Positions 21,531-33,620 of a DNA stretch of 64,000 nucleotides are shown here, one piece after another. Where the stretch lies: positions 42,559,912 through 42,623,911 of the forward strand of contig CP136064.1 of the NCBI GenBank assembly GCA_032622095.1, written 5' to 3'. Origin of the DNA: Siphonodentalium dalli (lineage: Eukaryota; Mollusca; Scaphopoda; Gadilida; Siphonodentaliidae). The translations under genes and the position numbers were made by a program. The notes beneath the pieces were generated by a model. That model was not told where the DNA came from and did not search any database. It worked only from the letters and a program-made list of their open reading frames with translations. Every line of letters begins with the position of its first letter. Position 1 is the first letter of the stretch.

Positions 21531-22180
21531 GTGACAGTGCTGGTGGAAACCTAGCGGCCGCGGTTTCAATGAAGCTTAGAGACGAAGCATTCAAGCCACC
21601 TGTCACGCATCAGCTACTTCTGTATCCGGCTCTACAATACTGCAATCCCAAGCTGCCAGTTGTCCAGTCACTCACCGCATTAGGGCAATACGATTTAGCA
21701 GTCCTCTTTCCGCACTATGTCGCAGAATATTTATTGAAAAGCGATGAGGAACACGAAGCATTTCATTCCAGGAAACACCTGACGACCGAAGCTCAGAAGG
21801 CATGCACGAAACTCGTCGATGACAAACTTGTACCTAAAAAATATGTGCCGACCGGATACAAACCGTACGATTACGGACCACCAGCTGCCACACCTGTAGC
21901 TAAATTAATCTCAAAGAAATTTGCGAACCCGTATGCATTTCCTTTAATGGCGAAAGATTTGAGAAAACTTCCAGCAGCGTACGTGCTCACTTGTGGAATG
22001 GATCACTTGCGAGACGAAGGCATTATATATGCCAAGAGGATGGAATCACAGAGCGTGGATGTAGACTGGGTTCACTTCGCTAACTCGTCACATGGAGTTT
22101 TAAGTTTTAGTCCAGACATTAGTGTGACCTATAACGACTCGTTTCTTAATTTGCTGAACTACATCAAGATAAAATTCTGA
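21531..22180 (+). CDS. Unit 1 terminal exon 6b (canonical GDSAGG)
   Basis: 650 bases from acceptor CGTCTACAG to TGA, phase 1 in like 6a, so it can join exon 5 directly and give a 399-residue protein. It encodes GDSAGGNLAAAV, CGMDHLRDEG (Asp341) and ANSSHGVLSF (His371), ending IKIKF. Clearly homologous to 6a but diverged throughout. No exons 1-5 of its own lie between 6a and 6b. It may be a mutually exclusive last exon of the same gene or the remnant of an older tandem copy. An intact frame and acceptor in both units argue that it is used. Confidence 0.85.
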
Positions 22181-24049
22181 AACTATTTTGCTCAGTGCTC
22201 TGCAACAATTCCCATCATGGTTTGATCGAGATGGTTTATTCCTATTGTTTCATTCACTGACATTTCTCGTAAATGATTTCAAATTAGGTTGCATTTTTTT
22301 TCGTTTATACTAATATTCTGTACATGCAAAAAATATATATCTCTGTATACCATAACAAGACCTGTATATGATAGCATTTTCAAGATGGATTTTAAGACCA
22401 TCACGAATCCACGATGTAGAAACACACAACGAGCTGATGATATATTAAGCGATGTCACCGAGTCGCGGCCATATTGGATCCATGAACTTGGGACGTTTCT
22501 AGTCCGCTCGTTTTAGTTTCCCTATATACATTGGCCATATATATATATATACATGCAAAAACTAAGCTTAATTTTGAAACTATTGTTGAGTTTTGGGCGC
22601 TGCGTGTGATGGAAGGTTCCGTGGAATGCTTATAACTGGTTTGAACAGTAACTTGCTGAATAATCTCATCGATCCTCATAGAATCATTTCCATTTTTAGC
22701 TCAATTTGACGAAGTCAATGTAATAACATATGATGGGTATGATGTAATAACATATAGCACATTGTACCAACAAGACGAATAAATTATTTTTTTTTAAGTT
22801 TGAGTTATTGCCATTGGTTGGCATCCGTGAGTCCGTCCGTTTGCAAGTCCATGCATCCGTGTCAGTGCGTCCGTCAACAATTTCCTTTAAACACCCTACA
22901 GGTCACATCTCTCGTCCGATCGTCACCAAATTGTATGTAGTTGACTGATTAACACTAATGGAATGTGCATAATTTAAATTTATCACGATTTATTGAATGA
23001 AAAGTTTTCCTGATTCATAAAGTGTGCACTTATGAAAATGAATTGACTTCGCCCACTTTCAGATCCGGTCGTGTAACATTGGTCTGTATCGGGTGCTTTG
23101 TTATAAGTAGGACCATTTTTGCAATGCGCAATTCACCTATAGTGTGAATGTCATGGACAGGGTGTCTACAATTTATATAAAAAATTTCCACTGTTGGACA
23201 TTTCGTGTCCGACAAATCGTTAGTAAATTTCATGGTACAAGAATTGAAAATTGTTGATTTATGCCAAAACTATAATATTTACATACATTCAGTGACTTTT
23301 GGACCACAGAGACTTCCTGTGATAATTTGTATATATAACCATTTAAGGGCACTGGGTTGAGAAACTTTGGAATTTGGCTGCTTCAAAGTAGGGGGATTTA
23401 ACAATGGAGACCCTCTAGCCACAACTGTTTACACGTGATTATTTGTGCCTATTTGTACATGGAAACAACTATACATTTAAATTTGACAGACAGGCTGGCA
23501 GCGGACTATAGATCCCCTGGGGAATCTATATTATTAGAACATGTTTGCACATACATGTACATGTCCTGTTTTTACAATTAGCTATTTTGGTTTGTGTATA
23601 TACACCACTCGGTCACACAGGCAGTATAGATTATCGAGTGAATTAAATCGCATTTAATATTCAATGTGTACTCAAGCAGTAATGTGTCTAAATTGACTTC
23701 GTCAGGCTGGGGGGGGGGGGGGGACATTTGCACACAATTGTACCAAAATATCCAATCTTAGTGTATCTTAGTGTAGTATCCCCACGACTGGTATAATGTT
23801 GTTCAATTGAGACCCGACAATTGTGGTAGGAGACTTTTTAACGATAGACAATCTCTGAAAGTATAGGTAATTTCTATTCTTAAATATCTGTTAAAATTTC
23901 CATCCGGAATTGCCAGGGACGTGCATGGCTAGATGGTCTCCGTTGTGGTGTCATACTTAGAATTACCAAAGTCCAGGAAATTGTGATTGCACATCTTGCA
24001 CTGAGTCCAACTGGTACTTCAACATTTCCAACAGTTCGGAACTGTTTAA
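22181..24049 (+). other. 3' flank of exon 6b, unit 1
   Basis: No gene recognised. It holds the stump of a GTCGCGGCC-ended MITE (about 22457-22482; the complete copy is in unit 2 at 50284), a short GTCCGTC-type repeat (about 22795-22900), a 15-base G run (23709-23723), and the start of a hAT-like repeat (CAGGGACGTG near 23915). A candidate AATAAA is at 22778-22783, conserved in unit 2 at 50860. Confidence 0.6.
22778..22783 (+). terminator. Candidate poly(A) signal after exon 6b, unit 1
   Basis: AATAAA in GACGAATAAATTATT, about 600 bases after the 6b stop and conserved in unit 2 (50860-50865). Use is not proven. Confidence 0.4.
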
Positions 24050-24438
24050 AGGTACCAAATATGATCAGACGGTCCCCATACAATCAAGATACAACAACAA
24101 CAACAACATTTCTTCAAAATACGATTTAGTTATCAGAATCGATTTATTGCAACAAAATAATGCTAATCACTGTCAAGGATGGTATCAAGTTTACCAAAAC
24201 TTGTTATTCAACAAAATATATTGACCGTATTACAACTTGAAATTAGAGTTATCCATCTTCATCCGCAATTTTGTCCGAGACCCTCCGTTTTACCACGAGA
24301 GAAATAACAAACTTCACTAAATGGGTATCTGATCACTCTGAGCTTTGATGGGTGGGATCCTCGACTCGAATCAAATATTTTTTAACCACGAAGCCAAAGA
24401 AATAGTAATTTAGGAGCGTCTGGTCGCATTGAGTACCT
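24050..24438 (+). mobile_element. TTAA-flanked MITE, family A, copy 4
   Basis: 389 bp, TTAA at 24046-24049 and 24439-24442. Termini AGGTACC and GAGTACCT. The unit 2 homologous site near 51998 is uninterrupted. Confidence 0.85.
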
Positions 24439-24442
24439 TTAA

Positions 24443-25790
24443 CCTGATCGACACAAATATGGTTAGAAATTTTCTGATTGCAAATTAAGTCTAAATATCC
24501 GACCCGAAGTTGGGAATTATTCCATCTCTAAAAAAAAACAATAATAATTTCACACAGAACAGCTAGCGCCAAATGGCTGAATAATCAAAGTTTTCAATCA
24601 AGTTCTATGAGAATCAGTTCAACCCATTTTGGTGCGAACATTCCAACGAATAAGCCAGGCATTATTTCTACTATTGAATATTTTGACCAAAGTGGGAGCG
24701 GGTGATATATCCCTTAAACCCTCTGTCGATATAATGTTCCCGTTATGATCGGCAGTCTAAAACCCCATAGCGTGCTCGTGATCAACAATGGGACAACGGA
24801 ATCTGATAGTGGGCGAATCCAATATTCATTAGGGGGACACACTCCGTGAATCTGAGTAACTTTTGCTCCAACACATCGTGATTATATTTTTTATTGCAAC
24901 ATTGTGAATTAGTAAAATTGCAGTGTTTAAGTTGGGTATACCACTCAGTGGAATTGTGCACCAAGAGGAACTACCCGGAGCGAGTTATTTCACCCCGAGA
25001 GGAGTCACTCGAATATTGTTGTTGTAGGCTTTTTACGTGTTAGTTATGCCTAACCACCTGGTGTCACGAGAAAGAAGCAATTTAACTGAACATACTAATG
25101 GTTGTGGAGCGGTTCGACCTTAAAGGTACTCAATCCGTAAAGAAGGTCCCCATCTCAACAGATTCCAACAACAACAATCCGATCAGAGGGTCCTATATTA
25201 CTATTTCTTTGGCTTTGGGGGTAAAAAATATTTGATTCGATTCGAGGAACCCATCAAACAAAGCTCAGAGTTATTAGATATTGATTTTTGAAATTTGTTA
25301 ATTTCTCCAGATGAGTACTAATAATTGCCGTCAATTTTGAAACCTGCTCGAGATGATTACACCAAAACTCTATTCAATCAGACAAGGATGGATAACTCTA
25401 AAATCAAGTGGTAATAATCGCGCAATTTTGACTACGTACTGGGCCAGAAAGAATTCCAGATAATGAAAAATAATAGATTTCTAAAATCGATATCTAACAA
25501 ATCTGAGCTTTGATGGGTGACTTCCTCGACTCGAATCAAATATTTTTGACCCCCGAAGCCATTGAAATAGTAATTGAGATGAGTTTTATCGGATTGAGTA
25601 CCTTTAAACGTCGCCGCGACCAGACGCACGGCTTAGTTTCACAATAAAACCCCCAAATAACTCCACTGCATGTATAACCACAAACCACAGGAAAGCAACG
25701 GACACACTTGTCCAAATACACGATTCGTCTCTCCTGAGATCACAAATCTGCGTTTATTGCGATTAGAACAAATACAAACGGCCTCCCATA
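24443..25790 (+). pseudogene. Broken copy of the unknown 214-codon frame, unit 1
   Basis: Aligns with 52010-53540 of unit 2 but lacks the segment matching about 52243-52990 and has a one-base insertion (a run of five G near 24833 against four in unit 2). It is also interrupted by a TTAA MITE at 25124. Differences from unit 2 in the retained part fall often at third codon positions, as expected if the ancestor coded for protein. Function unknown; see the entry at 52690. Confidence 0.5.
25124..25603 (-). mobile_element. TTAA-flanked MITE, family A, copy 5 (double-ended subfamily)
   Basis: 480 bp, TTAA at 25120-25123 and 25604-25607. One end carries an extra terminus-like block (TCAACAGATTCCAACAACAAC, then CAATCCGATCAGAGGGTCC again), a structure shared with the inverse copy at 35985. 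The unit 2 site near 53367 is an empty TTAA. Confidence 0.85.
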
Positions 25791-26384
25791 GATTCGAAAT
25801 TCTTTTGAACATAACCGCAGCAGTTTATTTACCAACTCTGTATTATTATACTGATACCACACAAGGCCACCAGCTTCGCGAGACTCTGCATGAACTCCTG
25901 TTGTAAGTTATTCATTATTATATGCATTTTTTTCTTTGCTTCTCCTTTCTTAGTCGCTGGCAAATTAGTAAAATAGTAAATATTGAGCGGTTTGTTTTGT
26001 GAGAATAATACATTAGAGACTGATCAATTCAAAGTCCGATCCAAAGATGCCAATGTCTATAGTGTGAAAAATACGAAACGCCGGGCGTACACGAATTTAG
26101 TTAAACAAATTTATTGCCAATAAAATATATATTAGACAAGTGCTTCAGGGCCACTTTGGCTTTCCCCGCTCCCACATAACACAAATTCAATACGCATGCA
26201 GCTGACGCATGCAGCAATAAATGACACTGGTTATCAATAGAATATGCACGTGAGAAATAAAGTGGTTGCAAGTACTAGTACAAATGTAAATAGAACTGAA
26301 AGATGATTTATCTTGTCCCGGAAGTGCTCGATTCGGCACCATCAGTATTTCTATTAACTTTTGACTACCTTTGTGTAATGTTAT
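25791..26384 (+). other. Junction between duplicated units
   Basis: Sequence with no counterpart elsewhere in the window. No gene, repeat array or obvious recombination motif recognised. It separates the last block of unit 1 homology from the first block of unit 2 homology. Confidence 0.5.
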
Positions 26385-26705
26385 ACCAGAGAGAAACAGA
26401 GACGCAATCGTTAGATAGACAAATGAATCTATTTAAAGACTTGTTTAACAATCCAAAATATTCGAAAGTTTATATAGTAACTTTTTTCTGAAAACAAAAA
26501 CGTCTTCAATTTGGAGGCTGTGACAGAGAACAGACACTGGTTTATAGATATCTGGGGAAAAACACAAAAACTAAATAAAAATAGTTCGGGGAAGAGATAA
26601 CCCATCATTAAGATGTACATACATCAGAGAATGGGAGGGGGACTGGAACAAAATCCGCACAGAATCCGACGAGCAAAGATTGTTAATGGTGAGCTCAATA
26701 TTTAA

Positions 26706-27198
26706 AGGCACGGGCGGCGTTCGTTGCAGAAATATTCATATTTGTTCGAATCGCCATCAACAGAAGGAATATTAAAATATATCTAGTTTTGTTCATATGC
26801 CAAACATAATCAGCGCGTAACTAGTATGGTGTCGTCAAGACGTACGATGGTGTATGTAAACAAGAGCCTGCTCGTGTTACAGAAGTTGCCATTCTGTTTA
26901 CACAACACAGCACAATTCTATTGGCTAATCACACACACATGATATAAACGCTCTTTATTATTTCCATATCAGGAAAACAGTAACAAATAACGCTCTTTAT
27001 AATGTTTACCATATTCGGATCTAAACAAAAGCCAGGTAACGTAAGGAAAAATAATTGACAATAACCTACTGTTTATGCCATATTTCTGATTGGTATAAGA
27101 ACAAAGTCTGTCTATTTTACTATTCTTTCTGTTTATGGCGGTTTTTGACGGAGGTGATTATTTTAACAGGATACCCACCGCCAACGCCACCCGTATCT
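26706..27198 (-). mobile_element. TTAA-flanked MITE, family B, inverse copy
   Basis: 493 bp, TTAA at 26702-26705 and 27199-27202. Termini AGGCACGGGCGGCG and CCACCCGTATCT. It is the inverse of the element at 2171. Its right TTAA is also the left TTAA of the family A element starting at 27203. The unit 1 site (near 3391-3400) is empty. Confidence 0.87.
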
Positions 27199-27534
27199 TT
27201 AAAGGTACTCAATCAGATCAGATGGACCCTATATCATCAAAATACAACAACAACAACATTTCTTCAAATGCGCTGTTATCAGAATCGATTAATTGCAACA
27301 AAATAATGCTAACCACTGTCAACTATGGTATCAAATTTTCCAAAACGTGTTATTTATCAACATTTTGTTCATTGAAATATCGCCGTATTATCACTTGAAT
27401 ATTTACTTAATATAGCCGTATTATCACTTGAGTATTCACTAAATTTAGCCGTATTACCACTTGTTTTTATAATATCCCATCTTCATCCGCAATTTTGACC
27501 GAGACCACCCGTTTGATGACGTGTAATTGAAATA

Positions 27535-29672
27535 CAGGGACGTGGCTAGAGGGTCTCTGTTGGGGGGGGGGGGTGTCCACATTGGGAAATTCCAACTGCA
27601 CCCCCTTGAATCAGATTGGGACCAAACACAAGTTTTGCATAATTCTATTTTTCACCCACCCCCCCCCCCCCCCCCGGCACCTCAGTGCTCTCAGGCCTAA
27701 TATCCTATATATTCATAAACCACGCTTTAAATTCCCGGTATGAGAACATTCAGATATTTTAACCTGAAAAATTGCATAAATCCTAACATCTAGTGGTCTA
27801 ACTCAAGACAAATGCACACGGCTACGGACAAGAGACCAGGACACACCGGGCTGACCATGGTTGTTCCGCCCGGTGTGAGAAAAGTTTGAAAACTATACAA
27901 GAAAATCGCAAATCCTATAGCATCTAGACTGGCCTCAGCTGAAGTTTTCCTATAGTGTTTGAAATTTCAAACCTAATACTCCTCCTCATGTTGGAAAATT
28001 CTCCAACTGATGACCATTTCAGTCCACAAGTTTGACCAAATGTAGTAAAATATTGTTTTGTTAAGGGCTTTGTGGACCCAATTTTTCCAAAATTTCCCTA
28101 AATTTTATAGAGTCAGAATAAAGGATTATGTTCATGTATATTAGTAATAATAGAAACCATGCCCATTGATGCAGCATTTTGAGAGTATACTTCATGGTGG
28201 ATTATGTTAGAAATACAAAATGTGAACTTTATTGAGATTTCAAAAAAAATAATTTACAGGCAATGGTCCAAGAAAAACAAAGTCCAAATTTAAGAATCAA
28301 ATATGGGAATATGTACTGAACACTGTGATGAATGATGTATTACAAAAAGAATATTATATCTCTTGAGTGTTCTTTGATAAAATGACTTTGAACCGGTTGT
28401 TGACAAATGATATACTAACTTCAGAATATGGTTGACTGAGAGGCAGCAGTTAATGGGTCAACCTTTCATGGCTGATGTCCATTCCGATATGAATGGATTT
28501 TTACCAGTGTCAACAGGTGTCAAACTTCCACATGCTGTTCACCCTGAGTGAGTGGTGACCTACTTACTAGAATTACTGTGGATATGGTAGGGGTATGATT
28601 GAGGATTAGCATTCTATTGTCAACAGAGTCCAGAGCTGTTACAATGGCCAGCTGTTAACCCGTGCCTGCTGCCACCCACATAGCCAACATTCAAGCAAGT
28701 AGATATCATTTGTCAACAACCGGTTCAAAGTAATTTTATCAAAGAACACTCAAGAAATATAATATTCTTTTTGTAATACATCATTCATCACAGTGTTCAG
28801 TACATATTCCCATATTTGATTCTTAGATTTGGACTTTGTTTTTCTTGGACCATTGCCTGTAAATTATTTTTTTTTAAATCTCAATAAAGTTCACATTTTG
28901 TATTTCTAACATAATCCACCATGAAGTATACTCTCAAAATGTTGTATCAATGGGCTCGGTTTATATTATGACTAATATACATGAACAGAATCCTTTATTT
29001 GGACTCTATAAAATTTTGGGACATTTTGGAAAAATTGGGTCCACAAAGCCCTTAAACTAATTAGCAGTTTTGTATTGGCCACGGGGACAATGACACACCG
29101 GGCCGACCATGGTTCGGCCCGGTGTGCGAAAATTTTGAAATCTGAACAAGAAAATCGCAAAATCCTACCATCTAGACTAGCATCAAGCCTTCCTAGAGTT
29201 GGAAATTTCAAACCTGACATCCCCACTTAGGTTGGAAAATTTCCAACTGATGACAATTCCAATGACAATGCTGACCAAATGTATGACAATATTGTTTTTT
29301 TTAAATTAACTAGCAGTTTTTGACTGGCCACGGGGGAGGGACCAGGACACAAGCTTTCCAAGTGTTGGAAATTTTCAACCTGTCACCCCCCCCCCCCCCC
29401 AAGGATGGAAAATTTCCAACTGATGACAATTTCATTCCAAAATTTTGATAAAAAATAGGAAAATATGCAAGTATTGGTCCAAAAACAATTAATTCCCCCA
29501 ATAAATTGTTTGAAAATTGAACTACAAGAACATTTTCAACCTATTGTTGGTGTGAAATTTCCAACTAATATTTTGGCAGGTATTAAATTTCCAACTGTTG
29601 AAAATTTTGACCAAAGTTGAGGGGTGAGCACCCCCCCCCCCCCCACAAACCCCCCATGTCGCCACGTCTCTG
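27535..29672. mobile_element. hAT-like nonautonomous element with internal foldback
   Basis: Begins CAGGGACGTGGC and ends GCCACGTCTCTG, and is flanked by an exact 8-base duplication TTGAAATA (27527-27534 and 29673-29680). An 8-bp duplication and CAGGG-type termini fit the hAT superfamily. Inside is a large inverted repeat: arms 28061-28414 and 28702-29055 (354 bases each) around a 287-base spacer. Repeated phrases with GGAAATTTCCAAC and a hairpin-like CACACCGGGC/GCCCGGTGTG occur outside the arms. No transposase frame is visible. Confidence 0.85.
28061..29055. repeat. Long inverted repeat within the hAT-like element
   Basis: Left arm 28061-28414 starts TTAAGGGCTTTGTGGACCCA. Right arm 28702-29055 is its near-perfect inverse, ending TGGGTCCACAAAGCCCTTAA. 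The arms pair symmetrically about position 28558. Transcription would give a long hairpin RNA. Confidence 0.9.
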
Positions 29673-29813
29673 TTGAAATAACAAACTTAAAAACCGATAC
29701 ATGATCACTCTGAGCTTTGATGGGTGGGTTCCTCGACTCGTATCAAATTTGTTTTACACCGGAGCCAAAGAAATAGTAATTTAGGAGCGTTAAATCGGAT
29801 TGAGTACCTTTAA

Positions 29814-32800
29814 CAAAATCGGTTTGTTTTTTGAATTAATTTGTGGACAGCTAGGAATATGAATTCGTTTTCGGCATCACTCAGGTTGGCCTTACCAAAC
29901 ACTAAGTGATCGAGTGTTATGTTTCTGAATTTTTATAATTTGTTAAAGAGTTCGGTGCGATGCTCATTATAAGATGGACAGACGTAGACAAACGGTGAGC
30001 GATATCAACCGTATAACCACATGCACACATTGAGTATTAGGAAATATGATTTCGTCCCGGTTCAAATCGCTGCATCCGCAACGGATTCTACATTGGGTTA
30101 TATTTAGCGAATGTTTGCCACAATTAAAATATTTAGGGGTCTCAGTAACTTGACAGTTATAGCTTACTTAAAGTCAGTACTGGCTTAGATCGCATTGCAA
30201 TGCTTAGGTTATTCCATTCTGGTACGGCCGACGGGAAAAACGTTTTCCTAAATGATGAACTTGCTTTGAAAGGTACTAAATTTGAACCAAAATTAAGGTT
30301 GTGGTCTTTTTTTCTTCTTTAATGTTTGTTGAAGTAGATCAATTAGGTACTTAGCACAAGTCCATGTCACAATAGACCCCACCACCCAAAGACATATACA
30401 TACGACTGATATATATGTCTTTGGGTGGTGGGGGTCTATTGTGCCAGGGACCTGTGGTACTTAGGGGCGTCATGATGCACTATTCTCTTAAAACTATTCA
30501 TTCGTTTTACATATCTTTATCTGTCAGCGTTTGCCAACCCAATTAAATAAAAATGTGCGTACGTCGGGTGTTGAACGGGTACACCCAGAAACAATTCTTG
30601 CTGCGTTGTATTGGATATCGTCAAGCTTTGTTTGTAGGATCAGTAGGGCACATCCCCAATTTGGACTTTCATATTCTAAGGGGGTCTAATGGATGATAAG
30701 CGATAATGTTTCCAGTGTTTTTCTGGACAAAAGGAATGTTTGCTTTCTCCGCTGTGATAATTTAGACGCACTCTTCTTATAAAAACAAGTAATATGTGTG
30801 TCCCACAAGTAGTTACTTTGAAATTCTATTCCAAGGCGTTTGTGGGAATTTTAAAATTCAGTTATATGTCATTGGTTCATCCATGTTTGGGGATCTAGTG
30901 AATAACTAAACTTCAGTTTTTTTCGGGGTTGAATTTTACTCGACATTTCAGGGCCCAGTCATGCAAACACGAAAGGTCAGAATCTATATAAAATTCTGTA
31001 TTTCATAACTGTCAATTCCGGATCGCATGATACAAGTGTCGTCAACAAAAATAGGCGTATAGTTGAATCTATATGGTCGGCACTATCATTCACATATACA
31101 AGAAACATTGCCGGTCCGATAAAATAACCCTGGGACACCCCGCCATTAATTTCCCATAGCTGGAATAAACTCCATTTACTTTCACTTTCTGTTGTCTATT
31201 ACTGAGTTAACTTTCAAACCATGTTAATGGGCTGCCAGTAATTCTATATCCTTCGAGAGCCCTCTGTGCCAAACCTTATTAAATGCCTTAGATATATCCC
31301 AGAAAATATCACCACTATCGGCCGTGGTCATTAAATTATTGTAGTTTTCTAGTAGTTATAGTTCAGTGCTATGTTTAGGTAAGAAACCTGCTGGTATTTG
31401 TGAAGGAGGTCATTTGTATGCAAATGACAAATGACCAAAGACACTATCGAATATAATTTTTTACAAAAAACTTTTGCAATGCAACAAAAAAGTGATGTAT
31501 TTCTGTAGTTATATATTCATGACGATCGCCATTTTTAGCTCAACTTTACTTTGTAAAGTTTGAGCTATTGCCATGGCTTGGTATCCGTCGTTCGTGTGTG
31601 TGTGCGTGTGTGAGTCGTCAACAATACAGGCTACAGGTCGTACCTTTGGTCGGATCATTATGAAATTTGTCATAGCTGTTGACATCAACATTTAGACTGG
31701 AACGATTCATTTTGGCGTCATTCGGAAAAAAAATATGGCCGGCCATCTTGAATTTCAAAAATCAATCCATTAGCACGGGCCACAGGTAGTATTGTTCGTC
31801 TGATCATCATGAACTTTGTCATGGGTGTTAATATTGACATGTAGATGGGCACGAGTAATTTTGGGTTCATTCGACCAAAAAACATGGCCGCCGGCAGTCA
31901 TATTGGATTTTACTCTTTGCATGACTAAATCATTTGGCATGGACTACAGGTCGTACCTTTAGTCGGCTCATCATAAAATTTGTCATGAATGTTAATAATG
32001 ACATGTAGATGGGAACGAGTCATTTTGGGGTCATTCGGCCAAAAAACATGGCCGCCAGCAGCCATCTTGGATTTTACTCTTTGCATGACTAAATCCTTTA
32101 ACACGGGCTACAGGTCGTACCTTTAGTCTGATCATCATGAAATTTGTCATGGCTATTGAAATTGGAATGTAGATGGGAACGAGTAATTTTGGGGTCATTC
32201 TGACAAAAAACATGGCTGCCAGCGGCCATATTGGAGTTCAAAATTCAATCCATTAGCACGGTTACAGGTCGTATTGTTCGTCTGATCATCAAGAAATTTG
32301 TCATGGATGTTAATATTGACATGTAGATGGGAACGAGTAATTTTGGGGTCGTTCGGCCAAAAAACATGGCCGCTGGCAGCCATCTTGGATTTTACTCTTT
32401 GCATGACTAAATCCTTTCACATGGGCTACAGGTCGTATTTTTGGTCTGATCATCATGAAATTTGTCATAGATGTTAAACATGACATGTAGATGGGAACGA
32501 GTCATTTTTAGGTCATTCGGCCAAAAAAAACATGGCCGCCAGCAGCCATCTTGGATTTTACTCTTTGCATGACTAAATCCTTTGGCATGGGCCACAGGTC
32601 GTACCTTTAGTCGGATCATTGTGAAATTTGACATGACTGTTGACATTGATATGTAGATGGGAACGAGTCATTTTGGGGTCATTCGGCAAAAAAACATGGC
32701 CGCCAGTGGCCATCTTGGATTTTACTCTTTGCATGGGTAAATCATTTGGCACGGGCCACAGGTCGTACTTTTGGTCGGATCATGATGAAATTTGTCATGA

Positions 32801-33620
32801 CAGTTGACATTATCATTATGATGGGAACGAGTTATTTTGGGGTCATTCGGCAAAAAAACATGGCCGCCAGTGGCCATCTTGGATTTCAAAATTCAATCCA
32901 TTAGCATGGGCTACAGGTCGTACTGTTCGTCTGGTCATCATGAAATTTGTCATGGATGTTAATATTGACATGTAGATGGGAACGAGTAATTTTGGGGTCT
33001 TTCGGCCAGAAAACATGACCGCCAGCAGCCATCTTGGATTTTACTCTTTGCATGACTAAATCCTTTGGCACACAACAGTCCACTTCCCTCATCCGATCAT
33101 CTCCAGACTTCATGTTAATCTTTATATTGATCTTACTAGATGGAAGCTATAAAATGTTTTTGAATTTCATTGGAAAACATAACCGTCAGCAACCATCTTG
33201 GATTTTACTTTTATATACATGTATATATCTCTTCGTGTTGATAATCTAGTACTACTTAGACATTTAAACTTTTCGCATTCCTAATCGCTCCAATGACTAA
33301 CACATAAAATTATTCCCTTTCCAAGTTGAGCTACAGTGTCATTGACACTTTCATTATAAATAGGGATAACATCTGCTTTTTTCCAGTTATTGGGGAACTT
33401 TGAAACGAGTAAGGAATTATTGAAATGTATCATCAGCGCTTCCAATCCGTTTTTCGAGTTATATTAGTTTCAACACTGACTTGAGTTTGCAGAGCATTCT
33501 ATTATCATAGAATCAGAATCAGGGGGCAGACCACTGTTATTAATATCATGTTGTTAATTTGCTTCGGCCTTTTGTTCGCCATCATCTCATATCCGAACAT
33601 CTTTCCGGTTTGTACAGATC
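29814..33620 (-). mobile_element. LINE reverse-transcriptase ORF relic (longer copy)
   Basis: Minus-strand relic of a non-LTR retrotransposon ORF2 with many frameshifts and stops. Blocks in order from high to low coordinate: FNNSLLVSKFPNNWKKADV (about 33425-33365), a YRPISL-like segment NYRNTSLFCCIAKVF (about 31515-31470), LPKHSTEL (about 31390-31360), DISKAFNKVWHRG (about 31300-31260), the catalytic-box region with FVDDT (about 31055), FNPEKTEVLLFT (about 30920), HKRLGIEF (about 30850), DDIQYNAARIVSG (about 30620-30580), and the 3' part shared with unit 1. Two blocks that should be adjacent are separated by the insertion at about 31535-33350. Confidence 0.85.
31535..33350 (+). repeat. Satellite-bearing insertion with about 164-base monomers
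   Basis: Bounded by TTTTAGCTCAACTT on the left and its inverse-like AAGTTGAGCT near 33335. Inside, eight to nine head-to-tail monomers of about 164 (sometimes 156) bases carry landmarks AACATGGCCGCCAGCAGCC, TTGGATTTTACTCTTTGCA and GGTCGTACCTTTAGTCGG (for example near 31882, 32046, 32210, 32366, 32530, 32694, 32860 and 33015). It sits inside the LINE reading frame. One diverged monomer is in unit 1 near 11880-12350. Confidence 0.85.

Larger units (their letters stand above)
2110..25790 (+). other. Tandem duplication, unit 1
   Basis: First copy of a direct duplication of about 24-27 kb. Landmarks occur in the same order and orientation in unit 2: LINE 3' part, exons 1, 2, 3, 4, 5, 6a, 6b and a 3' relic. 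The offset between units varies from about 24.0 to 29.2 kb because each unit gained different insertions after duplication. Homology fades left of about 2110 and right of about 25790. These limits come from reading by eye and are approximate. Confidence 0.85.
27203..29809 (+). mobile_element. TTAA-flanked MITE, family A, copy 6, split by a hAT-like insertion
   Basis: Outer parts 27203-27534 and 29673-29809 together make a normal-sized family A element ending at TTAA 29810-29813. The middle is a separate 2138-bp insertion. It shows layered insertion: LINE tail, then TTAA element, then hAT-like element. Confidence 0.87.

Noticed and set aside
31620-33210. Regularly spaced repeats as a CRISPR-like array
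   Set aside because: Monomers are head-to-tail without unique spacers and the genome is eukaryotic; it is a satellite.
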